This document shows positions 1 to 8,239 of a stretch of DNA of 64,000 bases, piece by piece. The stretch's first letter is position 1. Every line of letters begins with the position of its first letter. Location of the stretch: the NCBI GenBank assembly GCA_023395555.1, contig JAEWYQ010000019.1, positions 1-64,000 on the forward strand, read 5' to 3'. The translations under genes were made by a program, and so were the position numbers. The notes under the pieces are model-generated. The model was given only the letters and a program-made list of their open reading frames with translations, did no database searches and had not been told where the DNA came from. The stretch comes from Bacillota bacterium. GTDB lineage: Bacteria > Bacillota > Clostridia > Lachnospirales > Lachnospiraceae.

Positions 1-7
1 TAGATAA

Positions 8-21
8 TATGAAGTGACCTC
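8..21 (+). repeat. Left inverted repeat of the IS1111-type element
   Basis: TATGAAGTGACCTC is the exact reverse complement of 1654-1667. It lies almost at the window edge. The next bases, CACAATTGTAGATT (21-34, sharing one base), recur with one mismatch at 1470-1483 inside the right non-coding end, so a piece of the left end is echoed in the putative guide RNA region. Confidence 0.85.
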
Positions 22-110
22 ACAATTGTAGATTCGTGGATTTACCTGTAAACTATTAATTGAAGAGATTAATGGTAACAGGGATTACCGCATACAATAG
101 GAGGCCACAT

Positions 111-1226
111 ATGAATAGTATAGTTTACGTTGGAATGGATGTCCATAAGGAAAGTTACACAGTTTGCTGTTATAGCTTTGATACAGATGAAATTTTGTAT
201 AAACAAAAAATGTCTGCTGATTATAAGCTGGTATTGAAGTATATTGAGCAACTCAGAAATAGATTTTCTGACAATGCAGAATTTATCTGCGGATATGAGG
301 CGGGCTGTCTTGGCTATTCACTTTATCATCAGCTTACAGACCATGGTGTAAAATGTATTATCTTAGCACCATCAACTATGGCGATAACGAATACCAGCAG
401 GGTAAAGACAGATAAAAGAGATGCTGGAAATATCGCAAGATGCCTTGCATTTCACACATACAGTGAAGTAAATGTACCAACAGATGAAGACAATTCAATA
501 AAAGAATATATCCGGATGAGAGATGATCAGAAAATCAACTTAAAGAAAACAAAACAGCAGATTCTGGCATTGGTATTACGTTTTGGAAAGAAATTTGAAG
601 GCGGAAAGACTTACTGGACAATTGCACATATGAAATGGTTGAAGTCACTAAAACTGGGTGGAGTATTTCAGGAAACATTAGAGGAATATCTCATCACGTA
701 TGAATATTTCACACAGAAAATAGAACGTCTGGATCAAAGAATTGAGGAACTGGCATCAGGTGAACAGTATCAAGAAAAAGTAAAAAAACTGGGTTGTCTT
801 ATAGGTGTAAAAACGCATACAGCATTATCTATGATAGTTGAGGTCGGAGATTTTGAACGATTTGCGAAACCAGAAAAGTTTACAGCATTTCTTGGCTTGG
901 TTCCAAGTGAAGAAACGAGTGATGAAAAACAAAATCGTTATGGCATTACAAAGGCAGGAAACAGTCATCTACGGAGGCTGCTTGTTGAGTCCGCTCAGGC
1001 GTATACCAGAGGTAATATAGGACATAAATCAGTAGCATTGAAGCAAAGGCAACAAGGAAATACACCACAAGTTATAGCATATGCAGATAGGGCAAATGAG
1101 AGACTTCGAAGGAGGTTCTACAAAATGACACTGAATAAAAGACTAAACAGAAATGTAGCAACAACAGCAATTGCCCGTGAACTGGCATGCTTTATGTGGG
1201 GATTGATGACAAACAATATCGCATGA
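111..1226 (+). CDS. IS110/IS1111 family transposase (DEDD recombinase)
   Basis: A 371-residue transposase that moves the element by RNA-guided recombination in this family. The N-terminal RuvC-like domain shows the expected acidic set: D10 in GMDVHK, E63 in GYEAG, and D101 and D104 in KTDKRDAGN. The C-terminal Transposase_20 domain (about 225-310) carries GVKTHTAL, a GLVPSEETS stretch that includes the serine-rich segment where the catalytic serine is found, and GITKAGNSHLRR. The start at 111 is chosen because AGGAGG (99-104) lies 6 bases upstream; a longer frame from 60 has no such site and would add residues before the typical start. The gene is full length and uninterrupted, so it may be active. 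Confidence 0.93.
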   Translation: MNSIVYVGMDVHKESYTVCCYSFDTDEILYKQKMSADYKLVLKYIEQLRNRFSDNAEFICGYEAGCLGYSLYHQLTDHGVKCIILAPSTMAITNTSRVKTDKRDAGNIARCLAFHTYSEVNVPTDEDNSIKEYIRMRDDQKINLKKTKQQILALVLRFGKKFEGGKTYWTIAHMKWLKSLKLGGVFQETLEEYLITYEYFTQKIERLDQRIEELASGEQYQEKVKKLGCLIGVKTHTALSMIVEVGDFERFAKPEKFTAFLGLVPSEETSDEKQNRYGITKAGNSHLRRLLVESAQAYTRGNIGHKSVALKQRQQGNTPQVIAYADRANERLRRRFYKMTLNKRLNRNVATTAIARELACFMWGLMTNNIA

Positions 1227-1231
1227 TGGAT

Positions 1232-1590
1232 ATGATATTCTGCTGACATTGTAAAGGGTGCTAAAGCACCGCCTTTGGCGGCAAGCCCTTGACAATACCA
1301 TCAGAATATCATGATGGGTAATCAAGCCAGATGTAAGACGGACTTTGCCCGACATACATCTGGCAGATAATAAAATGACTGGAACATATGGATAGGGCTT
1401 TAGAAAACTTTTAAGGTTCGAGCTATCTGCGCCCTTTCTATGTTGACATTGTAATTAAATACTTTGATTCACGATTGTAGATTGCAGAGTTCACGGCGGA
1501 CCATTGACCTGTCGGCAGGGCAACCTGATCCACGTATAACAGAGTGGCCAAGGCCGGGAACTGTTAAATCTGAGGCTCTATCCATATGCT
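1232..1590 (+). ncRNA. Candidate guide (bridge/seek) RNA region of the IS1111-type element
   Basis: The right non-coding end is unusually rich in paired segments. A long stem pairs 1232-1242 with 1302-1312, 1248-1252 with 1292-1296 and 1254-1258 with 1286-1290. A 10-bp hairpin pairs 1326-1335 with 1355-1364. A long-range stem pairs 1385-1402 with 1571-1588 (the first 11 pairs are perfect, the rest include G-U), enclosing smaller hairpins such as CCTG-TCGG-CAGG near 1509-1520. No protein is encoded. IS1111 elements are known to carry their guide RNA here. The RNA ends and the guide loops are not determined, and the pairings were found by eye. Confidence 0.5.
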
Positions 1591-1653
1591 CCAGGCATTG
1601 GAACAATAAGAAATAAAGAAAAAGAGTGATTTCTTGAAATTAACACTTGACAA

Positions 1654-1667
1654 GAGGTCACTTCATA
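1654..1667 (+). repeat. Right inverted repeat of the IS1111-type element
   Basis: GAGGTCACTTCATA, the exact reverse complement of 8-21. It marks the right end of the element about 70 bases upstream of the GH105 start codon. Confidence 0.85.
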
Positions 1668-1737
1668 ACAGATAGGAGAGCTTATGAAGTAAAAGGTTTG
1701 ATTAAGATTTTAGCACAAAAAAAGAGGAGAATTTGTG

Positions 1738-2739
1738 ATGGAACTAAATTATAACAGAGAAGAAATGATTAAGGTAATTGACAAAGTAGTCAGAAAGACA
1801 ATGACCATGGATTTAACATGGGATTGGCCCTGCGGCGTGGCTTATTATGGGGTATCCAGTGCCTATAAAATTACAGGAAATAAAGATTATCTCGATATGC
1901 TTATAAAATGGACAGATGAATATATTAAGTTAGGTATGCCGGTATGGTCTATCAATACCTGTGCTATGGGGCATATGCTTATAACGCTATATGAAGAAAC
2001 AGGGGAACAAAAATATTGGGATATCATAATGAGTAAAGTTGATTTTATTAAGAATCATGCCGGAAGATTTGCCGACGGTGTTTTGGAGCATCTGGGTTTT
2101 AAAGAACAGGCATGGGCAGACACCCTGTTTATGGCAGCTTTTTTCCTGCTTAGAGTAGGCGTTAAACTACAGGATCAGGAGCTGATCAAAGATGCGTTAC
2201 ATCAATATTACTGGCATATCAAATATTTGCAGAACCCCGGTACAAGTCTATGGTATCATGGATATGATAATACCCGCGGTGACCACATGTCCGGATTTTA
2301 CTGGGGAAGGGCAAATGCCTGGGCAGCTTATACGATGTCACAAGTGAAAGACCTCTTAACAGATTGGTTTTTATATCCCCAATGTATGGATATTGAGTCT
2401 TCTCTTAGAGATCAATTGGCAGCGCTGAAGCTGCTTCAAACGGAAAATGGTTTATGGAGAACCGTATTAGACGATGAAATGGCCTATGAAGAGGTATCTG
2501 CATCCTGCGGTATCGCGGCTGCTATGATCAATAACAAGAATCCGCTTCATACAAAGTATGTTCAAAAATCCTTAGAAGGGATCTTACGCAATATAAGTGA
2601 GGATGGACGTGTTCTAAACGTATCCGGAGGAACAGCGGTCATGAAAGATAGAGAAGGTTATTGTAATATTCCAAAGGAATGGATTCAGGGTTGGGGTCAA
2701 GGCTTAGCTCTTGCCTTTTTATCTGATCTGCTCAAATAG
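1738..2739 (+). CDS. GH105 family unsaturated glycosyl hydrolase (YteR/RhiN-like)
   Basis: Predicted cytoplasmic unsaturated rhamnogalacturonyl/uronyl hydrolase of 333 residues, near the usual family length. Such enzymes remove the 4,5-unsaturated sugar from products of pectin or glycosaminoglycan lyases. Visible family marks are WDWPCGVAYYG (28-38), AWADTLFMA (125-133) with the likely catalytic aspartate D128, HGYDNTRGDHMSGFYWGRANAW near 185-205 and the C-terminal WGQGLALAF. The sequence has no signal peptide. ATG at 1738 is preferred over the adjacent in-frame GTG at 1735; GAGGAG lies about 8 bases upstream. The IS element ends just upstream and may have separated the gene from its original promoter or operon. 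The exact substrate is unknown. Confidence 0.85.
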   Translation: MELNYNREEMIKVIDKVVRKTMTMDLTWDWPCGVAYYGVSSAYKITGNKDYLDMLIKWTDEYIKLGMPVWSINTCAMGHMLITLYEETGEQKYWDIIMSKVDFIKNHAGRFADGVLEHLGFKEQAWADTLFMAAFFLLRVGVKLQDQELIKDALHQYYWHIKYLQNPGTSLWYHGYDNTRGDHMSGFYWGRANAWAAYTMSQVKDLLTDWFLYPQCMDIESSLRDQLAALKLLQTENGLWRTVLDDEMAYEEVSASCGIAAAMINNKNPLHTKYVQKSLEGILRNISEDGRVLNVSGGTAVMKDREGYCNIPKEWIQGWGQGLALAFLSDLLK

Positions 2740-2833
2740 AAAGATACCAATATGCAAGCATTTCCCCCACTGAATATCGTAAGAAGCATAGATCCAGTTA
2801 ATTGAAGTATAGATCAAGTTAATTGAAATAAAA

Positions 2834-2862
2834 TTGTGGAAGCCGTAGATTTATGCTATACT
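2834..2862 (+). promoter_or_regulatory. Sigma-A type promoter upstream of the MFS gene
   Basis: TTGTGG (2834-2839) and TATACT (2857-2862) are separated by exactly 17 bases. Transcription would start near 2870, giving a leader of about 145 bases that contains the palindrome at 2932-2953. Confidence 0.55.
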
Positions 2863-2931
2863 AGGGCTGTGAATTTTTATTGGTAGGTGATAAATGTGCT
2901 GAAAGCCCGTCCTCCCTGTTAAGTCTTAAGG

Positions 2932-2953
2932 TATACGTTGTTAACAACGTATA
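2932..2953 (+). promoter_or_regulatory. 22-bp perfect palindrome, putative operator
   Basis: Perfect dyad of the form TATACGTTG-TTAA-CAACGTATA, 61 bases before the MFS start codon. Near-identical palindromes stand at 17508-17529 (before an ABC exporter) and 62054-62075 (before a small conserved gene), suggesting one repressor, perhaps of the TetR class, acting on all three. No TetR gene is visible in this window, so the regulator is inferred. Confidence 0.6.
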
Positions 2954-3014
2954 AAAGAATGCGAGCACCGCCTATTTCTATCTTCCTAAAAACTATTTTG
3001 AAAGGAAGAAGGAA

Positions 3015-4220
3015 ATGGGTTATTTAAATAATGTCAAAAAGCAGTATTGGATTTCGTTTTTTCATTCGTTGATCCCTGCGTATGTCATTGAAAGGCTGTT
3101 TTGGCAGCAGCGGGGGATGAACGTGCAAATGGTCGTTTATACGGAAATCATTTATGCCCTGACGGTGACTGCCTTTGAAATTCCATCAGGAATTCTGGCT
3201 GATAAATTTGGCAGGAAAAGAATGATTTCTGCTTATAATGCTCTGGCTGTAACGGAGTTGATCTTGTTGTTATTTGCACATGACTTTTGGCAGTTTGCCA
3301 TTGCAATATTTCTGTCAGGGATGGGCAAGGCTCTTTCCAGCGGAAGTGAAAACGCTTTGCTCTATGACTCTTTATTGAGCGGGAACAAACAAGGAGATTT
3401 TGAAAAGCATCTGGGGCGTTTATCGGCCGTTGATTTTACCGGCTCGATGATTGCCGCTCTTAGCGGAGGTGTTTTGGCGAATTTCTTCCACCTAGAGTTT
3501 AATTATGTTCTTTCCGTTGTCAGTATGTGTATCGCCTTGAGTCTAACTCTCTCGCTAAAAGAACCGCCCATGCTGACAAAGCCGGAAACTGAGGTCTTTG
3601 GTGCTATGCAATATACAAAACATGCATTAAAAATTTACAAAGCGCAGCCGCTTGTATTGGTCTATTGCCTGACCGGTGCGGTGTTAGGTGCATGCATGAT
3701 TTATCTGGATGAGTTCTGGCAGATTATTTTAGAAAACATAGGGATTTCCGTGATATTCTTCGGCGTTTTCAGTTCCTTGTCTTTCATACTTAGGATACCG
3801 GGCAATCTGTTTGCTTACAAGCTGAAAGAGAAATTTAGTTACAAACACATCCTGACTTGTACCATCGGTATCAGCATAGCTGGATATGCTGCTGTCTTCC
3901 TTGTAAGGGATTGGCTCTGTCTTGTTCCGATGATGCTGCTTTCCGTAGTTGCCAGCATCGTTGACCCTCTTGTGACCGGTTATTTACATCATCACACAGA
4001 GAGCCATATCCGTGCGACGGTTGAATCCTTTTCTTCGTTGGGGTTACGGATCGTATCAGTTGGAGTAGGCTTGCTCTTCGGTTACATCAGCTCGAGGTAT
4101 TCCATCTTCGCAGGTTTTTTAACGCTGAGCACCATTTGTTTTGGATATTTCGTTCTGTTCAGAATTATGGGAGGAAGATATTTTCAATTTAATAAGATAA
4201 CGGATAGAGATAACGGATAG
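3015..4220 (+). CDS. MFS family transporter, probable drug exporter
   Basis: A 401-residue, very hydrophobic protein with the size and pattern of a 12-helix major facilitator. The cytoplasmic loop after helix 2 contains the family signature as GILADKFGRKRMI (about residues 60-72). Proteins of this kind usually export drugs or small metabolites by proton antiport; the substrate is unknown. The start follows a GGAAGAAGGA ribosome site. The gene lies behind a promoter and a perfect 22-bp palindrome, which fits efflux under repressor control. The last codons and the stop lie inside a 13-bp tandem repeat, so the C-terminus may vary between strains. Confidence 0.85.
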   Translation: MGYLNNVKKQYWISFFHSLIPAYVIERLFWQQRGMNVQMVVYTEIIYALTVTAFEIPSGILADKFGRKRMISAYNALAVTELILLLFAHDFWQFAIAIFLSGMGKALSSGSENALLYDSLLSGNKQGDFEKHLGRLSAVDFTGSMIAALSGGVLANFFHLEFNYVLSVVSMCIALSLTLSLKEPPMLTKPETEVFGAMQYTKHALKIYKAQPLVLVYCLTGAVLGACMIYLDEFWQIILENIGISVIFFGVFSSLSFILRIPGNLFAYKLKEKFSYKHILTCTIGISIAGYAAVFLVRDWLCLVPMMLLSVVASIVDPLVTGYLHHHTESHIRATVESFSSLGLRIVSVGVGLLFGYISSRYSIFAGFLTLSTICFGYFVLFRIMGGRYFQFNKITDRDNG

Positions 4221-4259
4221 AGATAACGAATAAAGATAATGAATAAAGATAATGAATAA
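4195..4259 (+). repeat. 13-bp tandem repeat, five copies, across the MFS stop codon
   Basis: Five consecutive 13-bp units (AGATAACGGATAG drifting to AGATAATGAATAA) run from 4195 to 4259. The TAG stop of the MFS gene (4218-4220) ends the second unit. Because 13 is not a multiple of 3, gain or loss of a unit would change the C-terminal residues. Confidence 0.8.
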
Positions 4260-4315
4260 AGATATACTTCGAAACTGTATTGGATTTGGTTCGGCAAAAA
4301 TCTTTTAATAATGCT

Positions 4316-4356
4316 AATAGTGGGAGTGGGATTCAATGAATCCCGCTCCCACTATT
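4316..4356. terminator. Bidirectional hairpin between convergent genes
   Basis: An 18-bp stem (4316-4333 with 4339-4356, one G-T pair) and a 5-base loop lie between the MFS gene (+) and the BspA-type gene (-). T-tracts are weak on both strands. Confidence 0.6.
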
Positions 4357-4386
4357 CATATAGGGACATTAATATCCCGCATCAAA

Positions 4387-6744
4387 TTATTTCATAATAC
4401 TGACATTCTGCCTGGATCGGATTGCATATTCGTGAGCAACTGAATTCTCTTTACAATAGACAGTAATAGCATAGGCATTGTCTGTTTCTTCCCATAAAAA
4501 GATATTGCTGCCTATTTCCGTAACACTCTCCGGTATTGTAATCTTCTTCAGATTCAAGCATTCGTCGAAAGCCTGATCCCCGATATATTGTACGCCTTCT
4601 TCTATAACCACTTCCGCTACACTGCTGAATGCAAATGCATGGTAGGAGATAGTCTTGACATTCCCCGGAATAATCACCTTTGAAATAGTTTGCGTTCCTC
4701 CAAACGCATGCGGTGCAATACTTGTAACATAATCAGGAAGTGTCACAAGAGCGTTGCTTCCCTTGTAGTAAATGAAAGAGCCGTTTGGCAATATGACAAA
4801 ATCATCCTCATAATCATCCAGCCATTGCGTATCATAAAATACATTTCCGCCAATTGTTTTGAGGGTAGTGCCAATTTCAATCTTACTCAAACTCGTACAA
4901 CCATAAAAAGCAGCGGATTCAATGGTATGAATGTTCTTAAGCTCAGGAATTCGTTCCAAGTTGCCGCATCTGTAGAATGCATTTTCCCCAATGACCTTTA
5001 GATTGCTGCCCAGGGTGAGATCCTCCAAGGAACTGCAACCCATAAATGCGTTGGCGCCAATCTTTGTCACATTTAAACCACCCCTTACGATCTTTAAGTC
5101 CGGACAATTGGAAAATGAGCCATCCGGTATCACTTCTATTGAATCAGGCAATGTCACCTCGACTACTTTACTATCGCGAAAGGAACCGTCTGCCATACTT
5201 TTTACCGTCTCCGGTATAGCTGCAACCCCGCTCTTTCCCGTATAAGCGACTAGAATACCATTTGGTGTAATGATAAAATCCTCTGGATTTTCATTACGGA
5301 ATTTGGTGCCTGACACGGTATCATATCCGATTGAGGTAAGGGTACTTGGAAAGAGAACATTGGCTAAATTACTGCATTCATAAAAGGCATAAGATTCTAT
5401 AGTGGTTGTTCCCTCCGGTATCATAACCTCTTTCAAGCTGATACATTGGTGAAAGGCGCTGTTCTCAATGGTTGTAAGGGTTTCGGGCAATATCACACTT
5501 AATAATAGCTTGCAGCCGCTAAAAGCAGAGGCCCCAATACTGGTAACACCCGTTGGTATATCAATGCTTTTTAATGAGCTGCAATTAAGAAAGGTATTCT
5601 CATGAATTTTTTGGATTTTACCTGGTAATTGAAGCGTCTTTAATTTGCTGCAATTTTGAAATGCGCCGGTCTTAATCTCTACAGCTCCACTTGGGATGGA
5701 GATACCAGCCAAACCTTTGCAATTGATGAAAGCCTCCCGCCCGATTGTTTGTAATGTGCTTCCCGGCTCAAATAATACTTCGGCCAAGGCCTTGCAATTG
5801 GCAAAAGCATAGTCACCAATTCTTTTTACCTTTGCCGGAATAGTGATGCTGGATAGCTTGCTGCAGTCTTGAAATGTATTAGCCGCTATGTCTGGTATTT
5901 GGCTGGATAAATTTATCTTGGTAATATTACTGCATCCGCTGAAAGCCCCGGCGTCGATACATGTTACGTTCTCCGGTATTACAACATTCTCTAATTTTGT
6001 GTTCTTATAAAATGCCTCATATCCGATTCGCTTTACTGTCGTTGGAATACTTGGCTTTTTGGCAGTACCTTTATAATGAATTAAAATTCCGTCACCTACC
6101 ACGACATAAGCTTTTTGGTAATTTTTTAACCAGGGTGTTCCGGAAAATGCCTCACCGCCAATCCTTTTCACTGATTTGGGTATCTTCACTGTGGATAATT
6201 TGCTGCAGGCTATAAAGGCGGCTCTTCCGATTTCCTTTACACTATCAGGTACAGAAAGAGAGGTAATCAAATTGTTATTTGCAAACACGACCTCATTGAT
6301 TTTTTTAACTGTATTTGGAATGGTAAGCTTTTTTGCTGTTCCGGTGTATCTGATGAGTACGCCGTCTCCGACCACCAGAAATCCTGCTTTTTGATTCTTC
6401 AGCCACTGTGTTCCTTCAAAAGAAAACACGTCAACAGTATGTACAGTAGAAGGAATCGTGATCGTCTTTAAGTTGGTGCATCCATAAAACGCTGAATTTT
6501 CAATGATACTTACGGAATTTGGAATAATTACTTTGGTAATAGTCTTATTGCCTTCAAAAGCAGAACTTCCAATTGTTTTAACCGTATCGGGGATTGTCAC
6601 CGCTTTTGCTTCACCATTATATTTCACCAGAACGTTATTTTCTATTACAAATTCATTATCTTTTGCCTCTGCTATAGGCATTGTCCCAGGAATACATGTA
6701 CTTAGACATAGGATCATCAATATATTAAGAATTACTTTTTTCAT
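4387..6744 (-). CDS. Secreted BspA-type leucine-rich repeat protein
   Basis: A 785-residue protein with an N-terminal signal peptide (KK followed by a hydrophobic stretch, cleavage near AEA-KD at about 27-28). The rest is built of 23-residue LRR_5 (BspA/TpLRR) units with the recurring pattern xxIxxxAFxGCxxLxxIxIP, spanning about 35-770. At least four units are interrupted by a repeated insert of the form WLKNQ..VVGDGVLIxYxG (for example near 115-135, 210-230 and 480-505). No LPxTG motif, SLH domain or membrane anchor is visible, so it is probably released or loosely bound. BspA-type proteins are linked to adhesion in other bacteria; that role is not shown here. It is a single-gene unit with its own promoter (6793-6821). 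Confidence 0.9.
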   Translation of the reverse strand: MKKVILNILMILCLSTCIPGTMPIAEAKDNEFVIENNVLVKYNGEAKAVTIPDTVKTIGSSAFEGNKTITKVIIPNSVSIIENSAFYGCTNLKTITIPSTVHTVDVFSFEGTQWLKNQKAGFLVVGDGVLIRYTGTAKKLTIPNTVKKINEVVFANNNLITSLSVPDSVKEIGRAAFIACSKLSTVKIPKSVKRIGGEAFSGTPWLKNYQKAYVVVGDGILIHYKGTAKKPSIPTTVKRIGYEAFYKNTKLENVVIPENVTCIDAGAFSGCSNITKINLSSQIPDIAANTFQDCSKLSSITIPAKVKRIGDYAFANCKALAEVLFEPGSTLQTIGREAFINCKGLAGISIPSGAVEIKTGAFQNCSKLKTLQLPGKIQKIHENTFLNCSSLKSIDIPTGVTSIGASAFSGCKLLLSVILPETLTTIENSAFHQCISLKEVMIPEGTTTIESYAFYECSNLANVLFPSTLTSIGYDTVSGTKFRNENPEDFIITPNGILVAYTGKSGVAAIPETVKSMADGSFRDSKVVEVTLPDSIEVIPDGSFSNCPDLKIVRGGLNVTKIGANAFMGCSSLEDLTLGSNLKVIGENAFYRCGNLERIPELKNIHTIESAAFYGCTSLSKIEIGTTLKTIGGNVFYDTQWLDDYEDDFVILPNGSFIYYKGSNALVTLPDYVTSIAPHAFGGTQTISKVIIPGNVKTISYHAFAFSSVAEVVIEEGVQYIGDQAFDECLNLKKITIPESVTEIGSNIFLWEETDNAYAITVYCKENSVAHEYAIRSRQNVSIMK

Positions 6745-6792
6745 GCAGTATCTTCCTCCTTTTAACGATTGCTTCTCTCTTTGATATTTTAA

Positions 6793-6821
6793 AATATACC
6801 ATAATAAACCATATTAGTCAA
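6793..6821 (-). promoter_or_regulatory. Promoter of the BspA-type gene
   Basis: Read on the minus strand, TTGACT (6816-6821) and TATATT (6793-6798) are spaced by 17 bases. They lie about 50 bases before the ATG. Confidence 0.65.
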
Positions 6822-6846
6822 TTTTGCAATGGTAAGCCGCTGGTAT

Positions 6847-8130
6847 TCAAACAATAACTTTTTCAATTTCATATTGGGAATTAACAATTAACCATAATTG
6901 AGGATTAAAAACAGTTATGTTCCATATACTTATCCCTTTTAAATTATATTTTGATACCATTTCTAATACGGCATTAATTGTTTGGGAATTAATAAACCAT
7001 ACAACATGATTTATGACCTCATCTGCAGTATAAGTAAAATAAGGGGTTTGAGACTCATTATCAAATCGAATAATCGCCCCATAATCATTTGCCAACTCAT
7101 TAACATTGTCAAATGATATAACATTTACTTCAGAAATTCCAGCTACATAAGGTAACTCCCAGTCGTAACCTAATGTCGCTATACCAATAATTATTTTGTT
7201 AGACGGTATAAAATTCAGTATATAGTTCAAAAATAATTCGGTTTGGTAAACGGAGGTAATTGGGGAAGGGGGATTAATGTTAAATGCCCATTCATAACTT
7301 GTGAATATTATATTTTGTGCTAATCTGTTAATAATGGAATAATCTACTTTTTGAAAGGTTACTTCATTATTTGCTTCATCGATATTGGGATTAATCGTAA
7401 CAAATACCGGATATCCCTCTTGGTTTAAACGATCTGTTACCTTTGTAAAATAATCTTCATATAGTTCGATATTAGTTAAACTAATGTATTGCAGTGAAAG
7501 ATTTAAGCCGAAATAACCTTTTGACTTTAAAATAGTTAATATATTTTCTATCTGCTTGTTCTGGAAATCTTCGTTTAAAAGTAAATCAAAGTCTGCTCTT
7601 AAGTTTGCTTCTCCTTGAATAGTTAGCGTGGTTAACAACATCAGCGGGGCTACACCATAAGCTTTTGATATCTGTATTATTTCTGTATCATCATGGTACG
7701 ATATTATTTCCCCTGAATTTGTAGCAGTATAGTTCAAGACAGAAATATAGGTCAAGTATGGTAAGGTTTTTCTCAAAGTAGCCTTATTAATAATAGGGAC
7801 AGTATTTCCATGTGTTGTTAATAATCCTTTTCTGGTATAATTGATAGCAAGAATATCGCCCGGATATAAATACTCTCTATCTGAAAGATATGGATTGTTG
7901 GCTAACAGCTGAACTAAAGATACATTGTAATAATCAGCTATATTTTCTAAAGTATCCCCCTCTTTCACGGTATAAATTAATTCCGGTTTTACAATAACTA
8001 ATGATTGCCCGGCAACCAAATTATAAGGTCTGCTGAGTCCGTTATCTTGCACTAGACGATCCGCCGACATTCCATAATATTCAGCTATTGATTGTACGGT
8101 CTCACCAGGTTGAACAACATGTATTATCAT
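6847..8130 (-). CDS. LysM-GH18 protein with degenerate catalytic site (SleL/YaaH-like)
   Basis: A 427-residue protein with two N-terminal LysM domains (about 2-47 and 51-97) followed by a GH18 chitinase-fold domain (about 110-425). This layout is that of spore-coat or cortex N-acetylglucosaminidases such as SleL/YaaH. The catalytic DxxDxDxE stretch reads FGLNLSLQ (207-214): the key aspartate is serine (S212) and the acid/base glutamate is glutamine (Q214), so hydrolysis is not expected. It may instead bind cortex peptidoglycan or act as a structural coat protein. The start MIIHVVQPGET is preferred over a frame reaching to 8172 because homologous proteins begin there and GAGG lies upstream. 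It has no signal peptide, as usual for coat proteins. Confidence 0.8.
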   Translation of the reverse strand: MIIHVVQPGETVQSIAEYYGMSADRLVQDNGLSRPYNLVAGQSLVIVKPELIYTVKEGDTLENIADYYNVSLVQLLANNPYLSDREYLYPGDILAINYTRKGLLTTHGNTVPIINKATLRKTLPYLTYISVLNYTATNSGEIISYHDDTEIIQISKAYGVAPLMLLTTLTIQGEANLRADFDLLLNEDFQNKQIENILTILKSKGYFGLNLSLQYISLTNIELYEDYFTKVTDRLNQEGYPVFVTINPNIDEANNEVTFQKVDYSIINRLAQNIIFTSYEWAFNINPPSPITSVYQTELFLNYILNFIPSNKIIIGIATLGYDWELPYVAGISEVNVISFDNVNELANDYGAIIRFDNESQTPYFTYTADEVINHVVWFINSQTINAVLEMVSKYNLKGISIWNITVFNPQLWLIVNSQYEIEKVIV

Positions 8131-8239
8131 AATAAGCCTCGTGAATATAATTACAATATTATATGAAATCAAGTAGTTATAGTTTAATAAAATGGTGATG
8201 AAAGATTCTCAATGCACTTCCGAAAGGTGAGTGACTATA

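Larger units (their letters stand above)
8..1667 (+). mobile_element. IS110-family insertion sequence, IS1111 group
   Basis: The element has one transposase gene between 14-bp perfect inverted repeats (8-21 and 1654-1667). It has a short left non-coding end of about 100 bases and a long right non-coding end of about 430 bases. In the IS110 family, the IS1111 group is known for subterminal inverted repeats and for a guide (bridge/seek) RNA in the 3' non-coding end, and this layout matches. The true tips should lie a few bases outside the repeats, so the exact ends and any core dinucleotide cannot be fixed from one copy. It sits just upstream of the GH105 gene in the same direction. Confidence 0.85.

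Noticed and set aside
838..1020. 60-residue frame inside the transposase gene
   Set aside because: Out-of-frame shadow of the transposase; no ribosome site and no protein-like features.
4387..6744. Regular repeats in the BspA-type gene considered as a CRISPR array
   Set aside because: The period of about 69 bases encodes 23-residue leucine-rich repeats in one open frame; units are diverged and there are no spacers.
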